From Listeria_A hofi (GTDB lineage Bacteria > Bacillota > Bacilli > Lactobacillales > Listeriaceae): a DNA stretch of 64,000 bases. The notes under the pieces are model-generated. The model searched no databases and was not told the origin of the DNA. It was given only the letters and a program-made list of their open reading frames with translations. Where the stretch lies: assembly GCF_963575615.1 (NCBI RefSeq), contig NZ_CAUYTL010000002.1:62001-126000 (forward strand), in the 5' to 3' direction. Positions 37,140 through 45,872 of the stretch are shown here, piece by piece. Numbering within the stretch: the first letter of the stretch is position 1; the number at the start of each line of letters is the position of its first letter. A program made the position numbers and the translations under genes.

Positions 37140-37742
37140 TTGTATGAATATATAAAAGGTACAGTGACGGATATTTCTCCGGAGTATATTGTGATTGAGA
37201 CGGGTCACATTGGCTATCAAATTATTACTGGGAATCCTTTTTCTTTCTCGAGTTTGGAAGGGAAGGAAACAAAGGTTTATTTATATCAGCATGTGCGTGA
37301 GGATAATATTTCCTTGTTTGGTTTTCAGACGTCAGAAGAGCGCTATTTATTTAAAAAATTGCTTGGCGTGTCTGGAATTGGTCCCAAAAGTGCGTTGGCG
37401 ATTATTGCTGCCGGCGACCCTGTGCCACTTATTTCGGCGATTGAGGCGGAAGATGATGTTTATTTGACGAAGTTTCCTAGTGTTGGGAAGAAGACGGCGC
37501 GTCAAATTATTCTGGATTTAAAAGGGAAGCTTGCCGATGTAGCAGCAGATCAAATTACGGTTCAGAAGGCGACGAAAGATATTTCTGACGGATTGCCGCC
37601 AGCGCTTGAGGAGGCTGTTTTGGCACTTGAAGCACTTGGTTACAGTACGCGCGAGTTGAAAAAAGTGCTGCCGAAATTGGAAAAAGAAGTGTTGACGAGC
37701 AATGATTACATTAAATTGGCGCTACAGCTCATGACGAAGTAA
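37140..37742 (+). CDS. ruvA: Holliday junction DNA helicase subunit RuvA
   Basis: A 200-aa protein that binds four-way junctions as a tetramer and recruits RuvB. It begins MYEYIKGTVTDISPEYIV (OB domain), has helix-hairpin-helix motifs (VSGIGPKSALAI near 75, FPSVGKKTARQI near 108) and a C-terminal RuvB-binding domain. The frame is open for 65 codons upstream, but those are junk; GGAGG at 37125-37129 and family alignment point to TTG 37140. ruvB starts 16 bp after its stop. Confidence 0.95.
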   Translation: MYEYIKGTVTDISPEYIVIETGHIGYQIITGNPFSFSSLEGKETKVYLYQHVREDNISLFGFQTSEERYLFKKLLGVSGIGPKSALAIIAAGDPVPLISAIEAEDDVYLTKFPSVGKKTARQIILDLKGKLADVAADQITVQKATKDISDGLPPALEEAVLALEALGYSTRELKKVLPKLEKEVLTSNDYIKLALQLMTK

Positions 37743-37758
37743 GGAAGGGGAATGTGAT

Positions 37759-38760
37759 ATGGAAGACCGCATCATTTCTGGTGAGAATGTAAGTCAAGAG
37801 GAAATTTCCTTCGAGAAAAGTCTCCGCCCACAGACCTTGGCGCAATATATTGGGCAAGAAAAAGTGAAGCATAATTTAGCGGTTTTTATTGAGGCCGCGA
37901 AACAACGGGAAGAGGCGCTGGATCATGTGCTTTTGTATGGGCCACCAGGGCTCGGCAAGACGACGTTAGCGATGGTGATTGCAAATGAAATGGGAACGGC
38001 AATGCGGACGACGAGCGGACCTGCGATTGAGCGACCTGGTGACTTGGCGACAATTTTGACAACGCTTGAGCCAGGAGATGTGTTGTTTATTGATGAGATT
38101 CATCGATTGAACCGTTCGATTGAAGAAATTTTGTATCCGGCGATGGAAGATTATTGTTTGGATATTGTGATTGGAACTGGTCCTACGGCGCGTTCGGTGC
38201 GTCTGGATTTACCACCGTTTACGTTGATTGGGGCGACTACGCGTGCGGGGCAATTATCGGCACCTTTACGTGATCGTTTTGGCGTGATTGATCATTTGGA
38301 ATTTTATTCGGAAGAGCAGTTGACGGAGATTGTGACGCGGACGGCGGATATTCTGGATACGGAAGTGGAGAAATATGGCGCGGTCGAGATTGCAAGGCGT
38401 TCACGGGGAACACCTCGGATTGCAAATAGGCTATTGAAACGGGTGCGTGATTTTGCACAAGTTCGTAGTGATGGTTTGGTGACGGAAAGTTTGGCGCGCG
38501 AAGCATTGACGCTTTTGCAAGTAGATCCGCGAGGCTTGGATACAATTGATCAGCGGCTGCTTGCAACGATTATTGGATCGTTTCGTGGCGGGCCGGTTGG
38601 TTTGGATACCATTGCAGCGAGCATTGGTGAAGAGCGTGAAACAATTGAGGATATGCAGGAACCATATTTGTTGCAGATTGGCTTTTTGCAGCGTACGCCA
38701 CGGGGGAGGCTTGTGACGGACGCCGCTTACGAGCATTTAGGTTTAACGAAAAGTGAATGA
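37759..38760 (+). CDS. ruvB: Holliday junction branch migration ATPase RuvB
   Basis: A 333-aa AAA+ motor that drives branch migration with RuvA. RPQTLAQYIGQEKVK near 25, Walker A GPPGLGKTT near 61, Walker B LFIDEIHRL near 107, TLIGATTRAG (sensor 1) and a C-terminal winged helix. AAGGGG precedes ATG 37759. Its stop overlaps an in-frame but unlikely start of queA. Confidence 0.98.
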   Translation: MEDRIISGENVSQEEISFEKSLRPQTLAQYIGQEKVKHNLAVFIEAAKQREEALDHVLLYGPPGLGKTTLAMVIANEMGTAMRTTSGPAIERPGDLATILTTLEPGDVLFIDEIHRLNRSIEEILYPAMEDYCLDIVIGTGPTARSVRLDLPPFTLIGATTRAGQLSAPLRDRFGVIDHLEFYSEEQLTEIVTRTADILDTEVEKYGAVEIARRSRGTPRIANRLLKRVRDFAQVRSDGLVTESLAREALTLLQVDPRGLDTIDQRLLATIIGSFRGGPVGLDTIAASIGEERETIEDMQEPYLLQIGFLQRTPRGRLVTDAAYEHLGLTKSE

Positions 38761-38774
38761 AAAGGTGTGTCGTA

Positions 38775-39806
38775 ATGAGAGTAGAAGATTTTGATTTTGA
38801 ATTACCAGAGGAATTAATCGCGCAGACGCCATTGCTTGATCGGACGTCAAGTCGCTTGATGTTATTGAATAAGGAAACAGGAGCAATAGAGGATAAACAT
38901 TTTCCAGCTATTTTGGAGCATTTGCATGCGGGTGATGCGCTAGTTTTGAACGATACACGTGTACTACCAGCAAGACTTCACGGGGAAAAAGCGGAAACTG
39001 GTGCACATATTGAAGTTTTGTTGTTAAAACAGACAGAAAGCGATGCGTGGGAAACGCTTGTGAAGCCAGCAAAACGAATTAGAAAAGGGATGCGTATTCA
39101 GTTTGGTGATGGTGAGCTTTCGGCGGTCTGCTTGGAAGAACTAGAGCATGGCGGTCGTATTTTGCAGTTTGAATATAGCGGTATTTTCTATGAAATATTG
39201 GAGCGTTTGGGCGAAATGCCTTTGCCACCATATATTAAAGAGCAGTTAGCGGATCAAGACAGGTATCAGACTGTTTTTGCACGTGAAAATGGCTCAGCAG
39301 CAGCGCCAACAGCTGGATTGCACTTCACACAAGATTTGCTGGAACAGGTTCGTAAAAAAGGCGTGAAAGTTGTCTTTTTGACGCTCCATGTTGGATTGGG
39401 TACGTTCCGACCTGTAGATGTTGAGGATACAGCGAATCATAAAATGCACTCGGAATTTTACCGTCTGACAGCGGAGGCGGCAAAGGAATTACAAGACGTC
39501 AAAGCATCTGGTGGAAAAATTGTCGCGGTTGGGACAACTTCGATTCGAACGCTGGAAACGATTGCGACGAAATTTGATGGGAAATTGCAAGAAGACAGTG
39601 GCTGGACGGAAATATTTATATCCCCGGGCTACACATTTAAGGCGGTCGATGCGTTGATTACGAATTTTCATTTGCCGAAATCAACACTGATTATGCTTGT
39701 AAGTGCGCTTTCGGATCGGGGAAAAATTATGGCCGCCTATGAACATGCGGTTGCGCAGGAATATCGTTTCTTTAGTTTTGGCGATGCGATGTTTATTTAT
39801 GCTTAA
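38775..39806 (+). CDS. queA: S-adenosylmethionine:tRNA ribosyltransferase-isomerase
   Basis: Makes epoxyqueuosine in tRNA by transferring ribose from SAM to preQ1. The 343-aa protein starts MRVEDFDFELPEELIAQ and has SRLMLLNKETG, the LNDTRVLPARLHG segment and AAPTAGLHFT near 177. ATG 38757 overlaps ruvB, but AAAGGTG at 38761 serves ATG 38775. It acts just after Tgt, encoded next. Confidence 0.97.
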   Translation: MRVEDFDFELPEELIAQTPLLDRTSSRLMLLNKETGAIEDKHFPAILEHLHAGDALVLNDTRVLPARLHGEKAETGAHIEVLLLKQTESDAWETLVKPAKRIRKGMRIQFGDGELSAVCLEELEHGGRILQFEYSGIFYEILERLGEMPLPPYIKEQLADQDRYQTVFARENGSAAAPTAGLHFTQDLLEQVRKKGVKVVFLTLHVGLGTFRPVDVEDTANHKMHSEFYRLTAEAAKELQDVKASGGKIVAVGTTSIRTLETIATKFDGKLQEDSGWTEIFISPGYTFKAVDALITNFHLPKSTLIMLVSALSDRGKIMAAYEHAVAQEYRFFSFGDAMFIYA

Positions 39807-39893
39807 TTTAACTTTTTGTTAGAAAAGGCTTGTTTTTCGGTGCTTTTTTAGATATGCTAAGGTTTGGATATAACAAATAGAAAGAGGTAGAAA

Positions 39894-41033
39894 ATGGCTG
39901 CGATTACCTATGAACTAATAAAAACAGATAAGCAAACCGGTGCCCGTCTAGGCAAAATTCATACGCCGCACGGTTCTTTTGATACGCCTATGTTTATGCC
40001 AGTGGGGACGCTCGCAACGGTTAAGACAATGTCTCCAGAAGAACTAAAAGCGATGGGTTCGGGTATTATTTTGAGCAATACGTATCATTTGTGGTTACGT
40101 CCGGGTGAGGATTTGATTGAAGAAGCTGGTGGTCTTCATAAATTTATGAACTGGGATCAGGCGATTTTGACGGACTCAGGTGGTTATCAAGTGTTTAGCT
40201 TGAGCGATATGCGTGATATCAAGGAAGAAGGCGTGCACTTTCGCAATCATTTAAATGGTGATAAATTGTTCCTTTCTCCTGAAAAAGCGATTCAAGTTCA
40301 AAACTCGCTTGGAGCAGATATTATGATGTCGTTTGATGAGTGCCCACCATATCCGGCGACGCATGACTATATGAAAAAATCAATCGAGCGAACGTCTCGT
40401 TGGGCCGAACGTGGTTTAAAAGCGCATGCGCGTCCTCATGACCAAGGCCTTTTTGGAATTGTGCAAGGTGGTTCGTATAAAGATTTACGTGAGCAAAGTG
40501 CACGTGATTTGGTTTCGATGGATTTTCCAGGTTATTCGATAGGTGGATTGTCGGTTGGTGAGCCAAAAGATATTATGAATGAAGTATTGGAGTACACAAC
40601 GCCTCTTTTACCAGCGAATAAACCACGTTATTTAATGGGAGTTGGGTCACCTGATGCACTCATTGATGGGGTCATTCGTGGTGTTGACATGTTTGATTGC
40701 GTACTTCCAACGCGTATTGCGAGAAATGGGACTTGTATGACAAGCAAAGGGCGTTTGGTCGTTCGAAATGCCAAGTTTGCGCGAGATTTCCGCCCAATTG
40801 ATGAGAATTGTGATTGTTACACATGTAAAAATTACTCGCGTGCCTATATTCGTCACTTAATTCGTTGTGATGAAACATTTGGAATTAGATTAACTACTTA
40901 TCATAATCTACATTTTCTGTTACACTTAATGGAGCAAGTTCGTGGTGCTATTATGAATGATCGACTTGCTGATTTCCGGGAAGAATTTTTTGAGCAGTAT
41001 GGCCTCAATGGTCCGAATGCGAAAAATTTCTAA
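39894..41033 (+). CDS. tgt: tRNA-guanine transglycosylase
   Basis: Exchanges G34 for preQ1 in GUN-anticodon tRNAs. The 379-aa TIM-barrel has the nucleophile region TDSGGYQVFSL near 93-103, SFDECPPYPA, GGLSVGEPKD near 220, and the zinc site CDCYTC plus a downstream Cys and His (about 305-345). AAAGAGGT precedes ATG 39894. It is co-oriented with queA and yajC, as in most bacteria. Confidence 0.98.
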   Translation: MAAITYELIKTDKQTGARLGKIHTPHGSFDTPMFMPVGTLATVKTMSPEELKAMGSGIILSNTYHLWLRPGEDLIEEAGGLHKFMNWDQAILTDSGGYQVFSLSDMRDIKEEGVHFRNHLNGDKLFLSPEKAIQVQNSLGADIMMSFDECPPYPATHDYMKKSIERTSRWAERGLKAHARPHDQGLFGIVQGGSYKDLREQSARDLVSMDFPGYSIGGLSVGEPKDIMNEVLEYTTPLLPANKPRYLMGVGSPDALIDGVIRGVDMFDCVLPTRIARNGTCMTSKGRLVVRNAKFARDFRPIDENCDCYTCKNYSRAYIRHLIRCDETFGIRLTTYHNLHFLLHLMEQVRGAIMNDRLADFREEFFEQYGLNGPNAKNF

Positions 41034-41067
41034 TATAGAATAAAAATGAAAGGAGCTGAATAAAGAT

Positions 41068-41394
41068 ATGGCAATGTTAATACCGTTATTATTAATGATT
41101 GTATTGTTCTACTTCTTGCTTATTCGTCCACAACAAAAGCGTCAAAAAGAAGTGAATGCAATGCAAAGCGGTCTATCTAAAGGTGATAAAATCATTACTA
41201 TCGGAGGATTGCACGGAACAGTTGTAGCAATTGAAGATGGTAATGTTGTACTTGATTGTGCGGGTAGCCAACTAACTTTTGATCGTAATGCAGTTCGTAC
41301 TGTTTTAGCGAAATCAGATGCAGTTGAGGAAGAAGTAGTGGAAGCAGAAGTTGAAGAAGTAGCAACAACGGACGTAGAAGCTGAAAAAAAATAA
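41068..41394 (+). CDS. yajC: Preprotein translocase subunit YajC
   Basis: A 108-aa single-span membrane protein; N-terminal helix (about 2-18) then FLLIRPQQKRQKE, the YajC signature, and a cytoplasmic domain with GDKIITIGGLHGTVV. The C-terminal 25 residues are Glu/Val-rich. YajC associates with SecDF, encoded about 600 bp downstream. A strong terminator follows. Confidence 0.95.
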   Translation: MAMLIPLLLMIVLFYFLLIRPQQKRQKEVNAMQSGLSKGDKIITIGGLHGTVVAIEDGNVVLDCAGSQLTFDRNAVRTVLAKSDAVEEEVVEAEVEEVATTDVEAEKK

Positions 41395-41406
41395 GTTTTC
41401 TTTTTT

Positions 41407-41457
41407 GAAAAAACAAGCCGTGGATGAGAGTCCTTGCAGTGGCTTGTTTTTTCTTTT
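41407..41457 (+). terminator. Terminator after yajC
   Basis: A perfect 13-bp stem, GAAAAAACAAGCC (41407-41419) with GGCTTGTTTTTTC (41441-41453). The 170 bp that follow, up to comN, are AT-rich with no feature I can name. Confidence 0.92.
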
Positions 41458-41630
41458 AGATAAGTGGGTATATAGGAATATCGTCAAATGCAGAAATGAT
41501 TTTTCACTAAAAATACGTGTTTTTTTGAACCAGTTGAAAAGAAAGATTATCTTTTTCGAAGATTATGCTTCCCATTTACTTCATAATTAGATAAAATGAA
41601 TCTATGTTGTTTGAAAAAGAAGGTGTGAGA

Positions 41631-41921
41631 ATGAGAATGGGATCCGACAAAGAATGGTATGACCAGTTGGAAACGGCAATTTTAATTCGTGTGGAAGACT
41701 TTAAACTTATGGGTTACCGCGAAATTGAGGCAGAACATATTTGGTCTTTCTTGGTTGAAGTTGTTTGGAAGGATCAAGACGACCCGCGTTTGCATCAACG
41801 CATTCACGACATTTTACAAATGAAGATAGCATCATTAATGGACTTTATAACATTGGGACCACCAGAGGAAGCTGCGAAGGAAGAAATTTTATCGCAACTA
41901 ACAGATGATGGTCAAGAGTAG
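41631..41921 (+). CDS. comN: ComN-like post-transcriptional regulator
   Basis: A 96-aa cytosolic protein resembling B. subtilis ComN (YrzD): RVEDFKLMGYREIEAEHIW near 22-40 and LHQRIHDILQMKIASLMDFI near 56-75. In B. subtilis comN also lies between yajC and secDF and affects comE mRNA. The assignment rests on memory of the family and synteny. ATG 41631 follows AAGGTG; ATG 41604 and ATG 41637 are alternatives. secDF starts 70 bp downstream after a small hairpin (GCGCCT/AGGTGT). Confidence 0.78.
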   Translation: MRMGSDKEWYDQLETAILIRVEDFKLMGYREIEAEHIWSFLVEVVWKDQDDPRLHQRIHDILQMKIASLMDFITLGPPEEAAKEEILSQLTDDGQE

Positions 41922-41991
41922 CATTCTACATAGCGTAATGGCGCCTACAAAGGTGTCTGTTGTTAGTAGATGAGGGAGGAATTAGAAAGAA

Positions 41992-44253
41992 ATGATAAAG
42001 AAAAGTAAGATAATTACATTTTTCCTGATCGTAGCAATTATTTTTGGAACAGTTATTTTAACTATGAAACCTGTTCTTGATAAAATTAATCTCGGTCTAG
42101 ATTTGCAAGGTGGCTTCGAGGTTTTATACCAAGTTAAACCTGCTGACGGGAAAAGCAAAGTAACAGATGACGTCATGAAAGAAACTGTGGCAACACTTGA
42201 TCAGCGTATTAATGCATTAGGTGTTAATGAGCCAATAATTACTATCGAGAGTGGTCACCGTATTCGTGTACAGCTCGCTGGTGTCACTGATCAAAATGAG
42301 GCACGTAAAATCCTTTCCACACAAGCAGTTTTGTCGTTCCGTGATGCTAACGATAAGCTGATGATGGATGGTAGTGACCTTGTACCAGGCAGCGCTAAAG
42401 CTGTCACAAATGATAAAAATCAAGCAATTGTTACACTAGAGCTTAAAGATAAGAATAAATTTGCTAACGTAACAAAAACAATTGCTGCCAAAGCGCCAGA
42501 CAATCAATTAGTTATTTGGCTGGACTGGAAAGAGGGCTTGAAGTATAAGACAGAGCGTGTGAAAGAAAAGCCGGCATTCTTATCTGCTCCGAACGTAGAT
42601 CGTGAGTTGGATACGAAGAAAGTTGAAATCTCTGGTAGCTTTACAATGGAGTCTGCGAAAGAATTAGCAAATCTATTGAACTCTGGTGCTCTTCCAGTTA
42701 AATTAACAGAAGTTTATTCTACATCTGTTGGGGCGCAGTTTGGCCAAGATGCACTAGCAGAAACAATCTTAGCCGGTATAATTGGTGTTGCTGCAATCTT
42801 TATCTTTATGATGGCTGTATACCGTTTGCCAGGTATTATCGCTTCTATTACGCTTGTAGCATATACGTATATTGTATTACTAGTTTTAGGATTATTGAAT
42901 GCAACGCTTACTTTACCAGGTATCGCTGGATTAATTCTCGGTATCGGTATGGCAGTGGATGCGAATGTTATTACCTACGAGCGGATAAAGGAAGAACTCA
43001 AGGTTGGTAAATCAACAAAAACAGCATTCGATACAGGTGGGAAAGAGTCCTTCCGAGCGATTTTTGATGGGAATATTTCAACACTGATTGTTGCTGGAGT
43101 TCTTTTCTACTTTGGAACAAGCTCTATTAAAGGTTTCGCAACAGTTTTGATTATAAGTATCTTGGTAAGTTTCTTGACTGCTGTTTGGGGTTCAAGAGCA
43201 CTTATGGGACTTCTAGTAAGTAGCAACGCGTTGAATAATAAACCAGGTTTGTTTGCAGTTCGTCGTAAAGATATTCATGATTTACATGAAGGTAAACAAA
43301 CGTTCGACTTGAAAACGCATTTTGATAGATATGATTTTGTAAAACATCATCGTGCTTTCTTGACGACCTTTGCTGCTATTGTTGTTGTTGGTATCGTCAT
43401 TTTATCAGTATTCAAGATGAATCTAGGTATCGATTTTGCAAGTGGTACGCGCGCAGAGGTAAGTTCGACAAGTGCGCTTACGGAGCAGCAAATTAGTAAA
43501 GACTTGAATGAAATTGATATGCCGTCTGATGATATCACGTTCCAGAATAATAATAAGACGGCGGTTATTAGCTATAAAGGTGCACTAACGCAAGATGAGG
43601 TTGCTAAGTTTAAAACGCACTTCACGAAAGCGTACGGCGAAGAACCTAATATTAGTACAGTAACGCCAACTGTTGGACAGGAACTTGCGAAAGACGGTCT
43701 GTGGGCGCTTGCTATTGCATCATTATTAATCGTTGTTTACATTGCCTTCCGATTCGAATTATCGATGGGTGTCGCGACAATCCTTTCGTTACTGTTTGAC
43801 GCTTTTATGATTTTCATCTTCTTTAGTATTTTCCGACTTGAAGTTGATTTGACATTTATTGCGGCAGTGTTGACCGTTATTGGTTATTCCATCAATGATA
43901 CAATCGTCACAGCAGACAGGATTCGGGATGTTTCCTACAAAATGGGACGTTTCAAAAAACCAGAGGATATTGCATTTGCGGTTAATCATGGTTTACGTCA
44001 AACGTTTATCCGTTCAATCAATACTATTTTGACAGTGTTGTTCACAGTTATTGCTTTGATTATCTTTGGTAATGAATCTATCTTGAACTTCTCAATTGCG
44101 CTATTAGTTGGATTAGTATCTAGTGTGTTCTCATCCATCTTCATGGCTATGCAATTGTGGTATGTATTCAAGAAACGTGAGTTGAAGAAAAAAGGGGTTA
44201 TCCAAACACAGAAGAAGAAAAAACGTTCAAGAACGGACCAGCCAGTCGTATAA
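41992..44253 (+). CDS. secDF: Protein translocase SecDF, fused
   Basis: A 753-aa fusion of SecD (about 1-420) and SecF (about 450-753), RND-type with about 12 membrane helices; it uses the proton gradient to pull secreted proteins out of SecYEG. The SecD part has LGLDLQGGFEVLYQV near 24 and GIGMAVDANVITYERIKEEL near 316; the SecF part has LGIDFASGTRAEV near 478 and IGYSINDTIVTADRIRD near 630. Fusion is typical of Bacilli. GGGAGGA precedes the ATG. Two alternative hairpins follow the stop. Confidence 0.97.
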   Translation: MIKKSKIITFFLIVAIIFGTVILTMKPVLDKINLGLDLQGGFEVLYQVKPADGKSKVTDDVMKETVATLDQRINALGVNEPIITIESGHRIRVQLAGVTDQNEARKILSTQAVLSFRDANDKLMMDGSDLVPGSAKAVTNDKNQAIVTLELKDKNKFANVTKTIAAKAPDNQLVIWLDWKEGLKYKTERVKEKPAFLSAPNVDRELDTKKVEISGSFTMESAKELANLLNSGALPVKLTEVYSTSVGAQFGQDALAETILAGIIGVAAIFIFMMAVYRLPGIIASITLVAYTYIVLLVLGLLNATLTLPGIAGLILGIGMAVDANVITYERIKEELKVGKSTKTAFDTGGKESFRAIFDGNISTLIVAGVLFYFGTSSIKGFATVLIISILVSFLTAVWGSRALMGLLVSSNALNNKPGLFAVRRKDIHDLHEGKQTFDLKTHFDRYDFVKHHRAFLTTFAAIVVVGIVILSVFKMNLGIDFASGTRAEVSSTSALTEQQISKDLNEIDMPSDDITFQNNNKTAVISYKGALTQDEVAKFKTHFTKAYGEEPNISTVTPTVGQELAKDGLWALAIASLLIVVYIAFRFELSMGVATILSLLFDAFMIFIFFSIFRLEVDLTFIAAVLTVIGYSINDTIVTADRIRDVSYKMGRFKKPEDIAFAVNHGLRQTFIRSINTILTVLFTVIALIIFGNESILNFSIALLVGLVSSVFSSIFMAMQLWYVFKKRELKKKGVIQTQKKKKRSRTDQPVV

Positions 44254-44270
44254 TCTGTGATAAGCGGATT

Positions 44271-44357
44271 TTCGGCAAGACCTATAACATGTCTAATGCC
44301 GAATGTGTATCTTATCTGAGAAGTAAAATTCAGGTGAGGTAGGCATTCGGTTTTTTT
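44271..44357 (+). terminator. secDF terminator with competing upstream hairpin (attenuator-like)
   Basis: Hairpin 1: TTCGGCA plus AGAC (44271-44281) pairs with GTCT and TGCCGAA (44291-44303). Hairpin 2: CCGAATG (44299-44305) pairs with CATTCGG (44344-44350) and is followed by seven T. Both use CCGAA at 44299-44303, so they cannot form together. It may simply end secDF, or control read-through into the next gene 30 bp later. Confidence 0.75.
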
Positions 44358-44384
44358 ATGTAATATAAGGAGTACGATGGGAAC

Positions 44385-44642
44385 ATGATTTGGCAGATAG
44401 TTTTAATAGCAATCGGTGTTGGCCTAGTTGTGCTCGGATTGTTTTATTCGAAGAGGTGGCATAATAATTGGCAAGACGGTAGTGGGCCTGATTTTGATGG
44501 TTGGGACTCATTTTTTATCTCCATTGTTTTTGGTGCTGTGATTCTTGTTTTAGGACTTTTACCGTGGTATGTCATGAAATCGATTTTGATTACCGGTGGT
44601 TTGACGCTGATTTACTGCGCGATTTGGGTATTTTCATTTTAG
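44385..44642 (+). CDS. Small membrane protein, unknown function
   Basis: An 85-aa protein with three hydrophobic helices (about 2-20, 42-61, 66-84) and one polar loop WHNNWQDGSGPDFDGWD between the first two. I do not recognise a family. AAGGAG lies 11 bp upstream of the ATG. Its stop lies inside the strong AGGAGG site of the mini-ORF at 44653, so it begins a chain of tightly spaced frames after the secDF hairpins. Confidence 0.7.
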   Translation: MIWQIVLIAIGVGLVVLGLFYSKRWHNNWQDGSGPDFDGWDSFFISIVFGAVILVLGLLPWYVMKSILITGGLTLIYCAIWVFSF

Positions 44643-44652
44643 GAGGATTTTT

Positions 44653-44730
44653 ATGCATACAAAAAGGCACGTGAAGAAATAGGAAGATCGCTCGTCCTCA
44701 GATGATTTGAAAGAAATGAGGAGATTTTGA
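44653..44730 (+). pseudogene. Mini-ORF with in-frame TAG, coupled to the next gene
   Basis: AGGAGG at 44641-44646 precedes ATG 44653: MHTKRHVKK then TAG. Beyond the TAG the same frame continues as EDRSSSDDLKEMRRF and ends in a TGA that overlaps the next ATG (TGATG). The tail is hydrophilic like the head, and the junction with the next gene is a typical coupling overlap, so this looks like a 25-codon gene broken by one stop, or a 9-codon leader peptide. A sequencing error cannot be excluded. Confidence 0.45.
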
Positions 44731-45293
44731 TGGACAGAGAGATTTTATGTCGAGTGTTGAAAAACGCAATGAAAGCACAGACGATTTTGTATATTTATAA
44801 TGATGCGACGAATAAAGATGAGCGTTATGGTGGATTTGTACACTTGGTGACGAAGGATTATGTCATTATGCGAATAGTTTCTTTGCAGGCTAGAGCTTCG
44901 GGTTATTTGGTTGCTAGGCTCGATTTGATTTTTCGTGTCGATAACGGTGGACAGAGTGCTAGTCGAGCGGAGCGGTTGTATCAACTAAATCAGGAGCAGC
45001 ATGGTGATTTTGCGGTAAGTACGTTTGGGAGTTTGCTAGTAAATGTGCTGACGTTAGCGATGCATCAAAAATTGGCGATTTCAGTGTATTTGGATCAGGA
45101 TGATGAGCGCGAGCTGTTGAATGGCTATGTGCGCCATATTGCGAATGAGCATATCGTAATGGATGATTTGGATGATAACGCGGAGTCTTACGGTGAGGTT
45201 CATTTTGAGCTGCCAGCGGTGATAGATATTAAGTTTGATTCGCGTGATTTGCGGAACTTGGCACTGCTTTATGAACAGCCTAAATGGGATTAA
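44730..45293 (+). CDS. Unrecognised protein with internal duplication
   Basis: A 187-aa soluble protein of unknown family. Its halves look alike: the first (about 18-85) has ILYIYND, GGFVHLVTKDYVIMRI, GYLVARLDLIFRV and ERLYQ; the second (about 115-187) has ISVYLDQDD, NGYVRHIANEHIVMDD, GEVHFELPAVIDI and LALLYE. The alternation of hydrophobic strands suggests two small beta-barrel units. ATG 44730 has GAGGAG 5-6 bp upstream; a TTG one codon earlier is less likely. lapA follows after 49 bp with its own AGGAGG. Confidence 0.78.
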   Translation: MDREILCRVLKNAMKAQTILYIYNDATNKDERYGGFVHLVTKDYVIMRIVSLQARASGYLVARLDLIFRVDNGGQSASRAERLYQLNQEQHGDFAVSTFGSLLVNVLTLAMHQKLAISVYLDQDDERELLNGYVRHIANEHIVMDDLDDNAESYGEVHFELPAVIDIKFDSRDLRNLALLYEQPKWD

Positions 45294-45342
45294 ACTCGTT
45301 ATTTTGCGGGTATTTTGATAGAGAATAGAGGAGGTTTTTAGG

Positions 45343-45672
45343 ATGAAAGGACAATGGCAAGTGATTGTTGGGATTGTATTGGCAATTATTATTGCAATTT
45401 TTGCGGTTGTGAATGTAGATTCTGTACAGGTAAGTTTCTTGTTTGCAAAAGTCGAGTGGCCACTTATTTTAGTTATTTTAGGTTCTGTTTTGTTTGGCGG
45501 ACTGATTTTCTTCTGTTTAAATATCGTTCGAGTGAATGCGATGAAAAAACAGATTAAAACGCTAGAGAATGATAAAAAAGAATTAGAGCGTAAACTGGCT
45601 GCGGAAAAATCGCGTAAAGTGAAAGTTTCGGAGGTTGAAGTTCCGGAGAGCGCGCCAAAACCGACTGTTTAA
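45343..45672 (+). CDS. lapA: LapA-domain membrane protein
   Basis: A 109-aa protein with two hydrophobic helices (about 6-24 and 42-64) and a C-terminal coiled coil (AMKKQIKTLENDKKELERKL), the layout of the LapA/DUF1049 family. In E. coli LapA acts with LapB in envelope control; the role in Firmicutes is unknown. VVNVDSVQVSFLF between the helices is typical. GAGGAGG precedes ATG 45343. A duplicated terminator follows. Confidence 0.85.
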   Translation: MKGQWQVIVGIVLAIIIAIFAVVNVDSVQVSFLFAKVEWPLILVILGSVLFGGLIFFCLNIVRVNAMKKQIKTLENDKKELERKLAAEKSRKVKVSEVEVPESAPKPTV

Positions 45673-45684
45673 TGTATATTAAGA

Positions 45685-45708
45685 AGACCACCTAATCTTG
45701 GGTGGTTT
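45685..45708 (+). terminator. Terminator hairpin, first copy of a 24-bp direct repeat
   Basis: CCACC, a 7-nt loop and GGGTGG make a terminator-like hairpin right after lapA. The 24 bp 45685-45708 recur exactly at 45873-45896. This copy is followed by TTTCAGCG, a poor T tract. Confidence 0.75.
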
Positions 45709-45829
45709 CAGCGTGCCGACAAGCGCTCATTTTCGTCGTTAAAAACTCCGTTCCAGTGCTCACGTACTCTAGTACGCTCCGCGCTGGTACTCACTTTTGC
45801 CTAGAAACTAAGCATTTGTCGACACGCTG
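45709..45829. repeat. Fold-back element D with terminal inverted repeats
   Basis: A 121-bp element whose ends CAGCGTGCCGACAA (45709-45722) and TTGTCGACACGCTG (45816-45829) are inverted repeats matching at 13 of 14 positions. Inside are CCAGTG..CGCTGG and CGTAC-TCTA-GTACG stems, so one strand folds into a long hairpin. It has no coding capacity. It resembles element E at 51.7 kb and sits between two copies of a terminator, like a small non-autonomous mobile element. Confidence 0.7.
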
Positions 45830-45872
45830 GAGTTTAGCAGGGAATCATGTGAAGTAGTTTTTCTACATTCTG

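Noticed and set aside
41405..41590. 61-codon frame after yajC
   Set aside because: Begins inside the yajC terminator hairpin and has no ribosome site.
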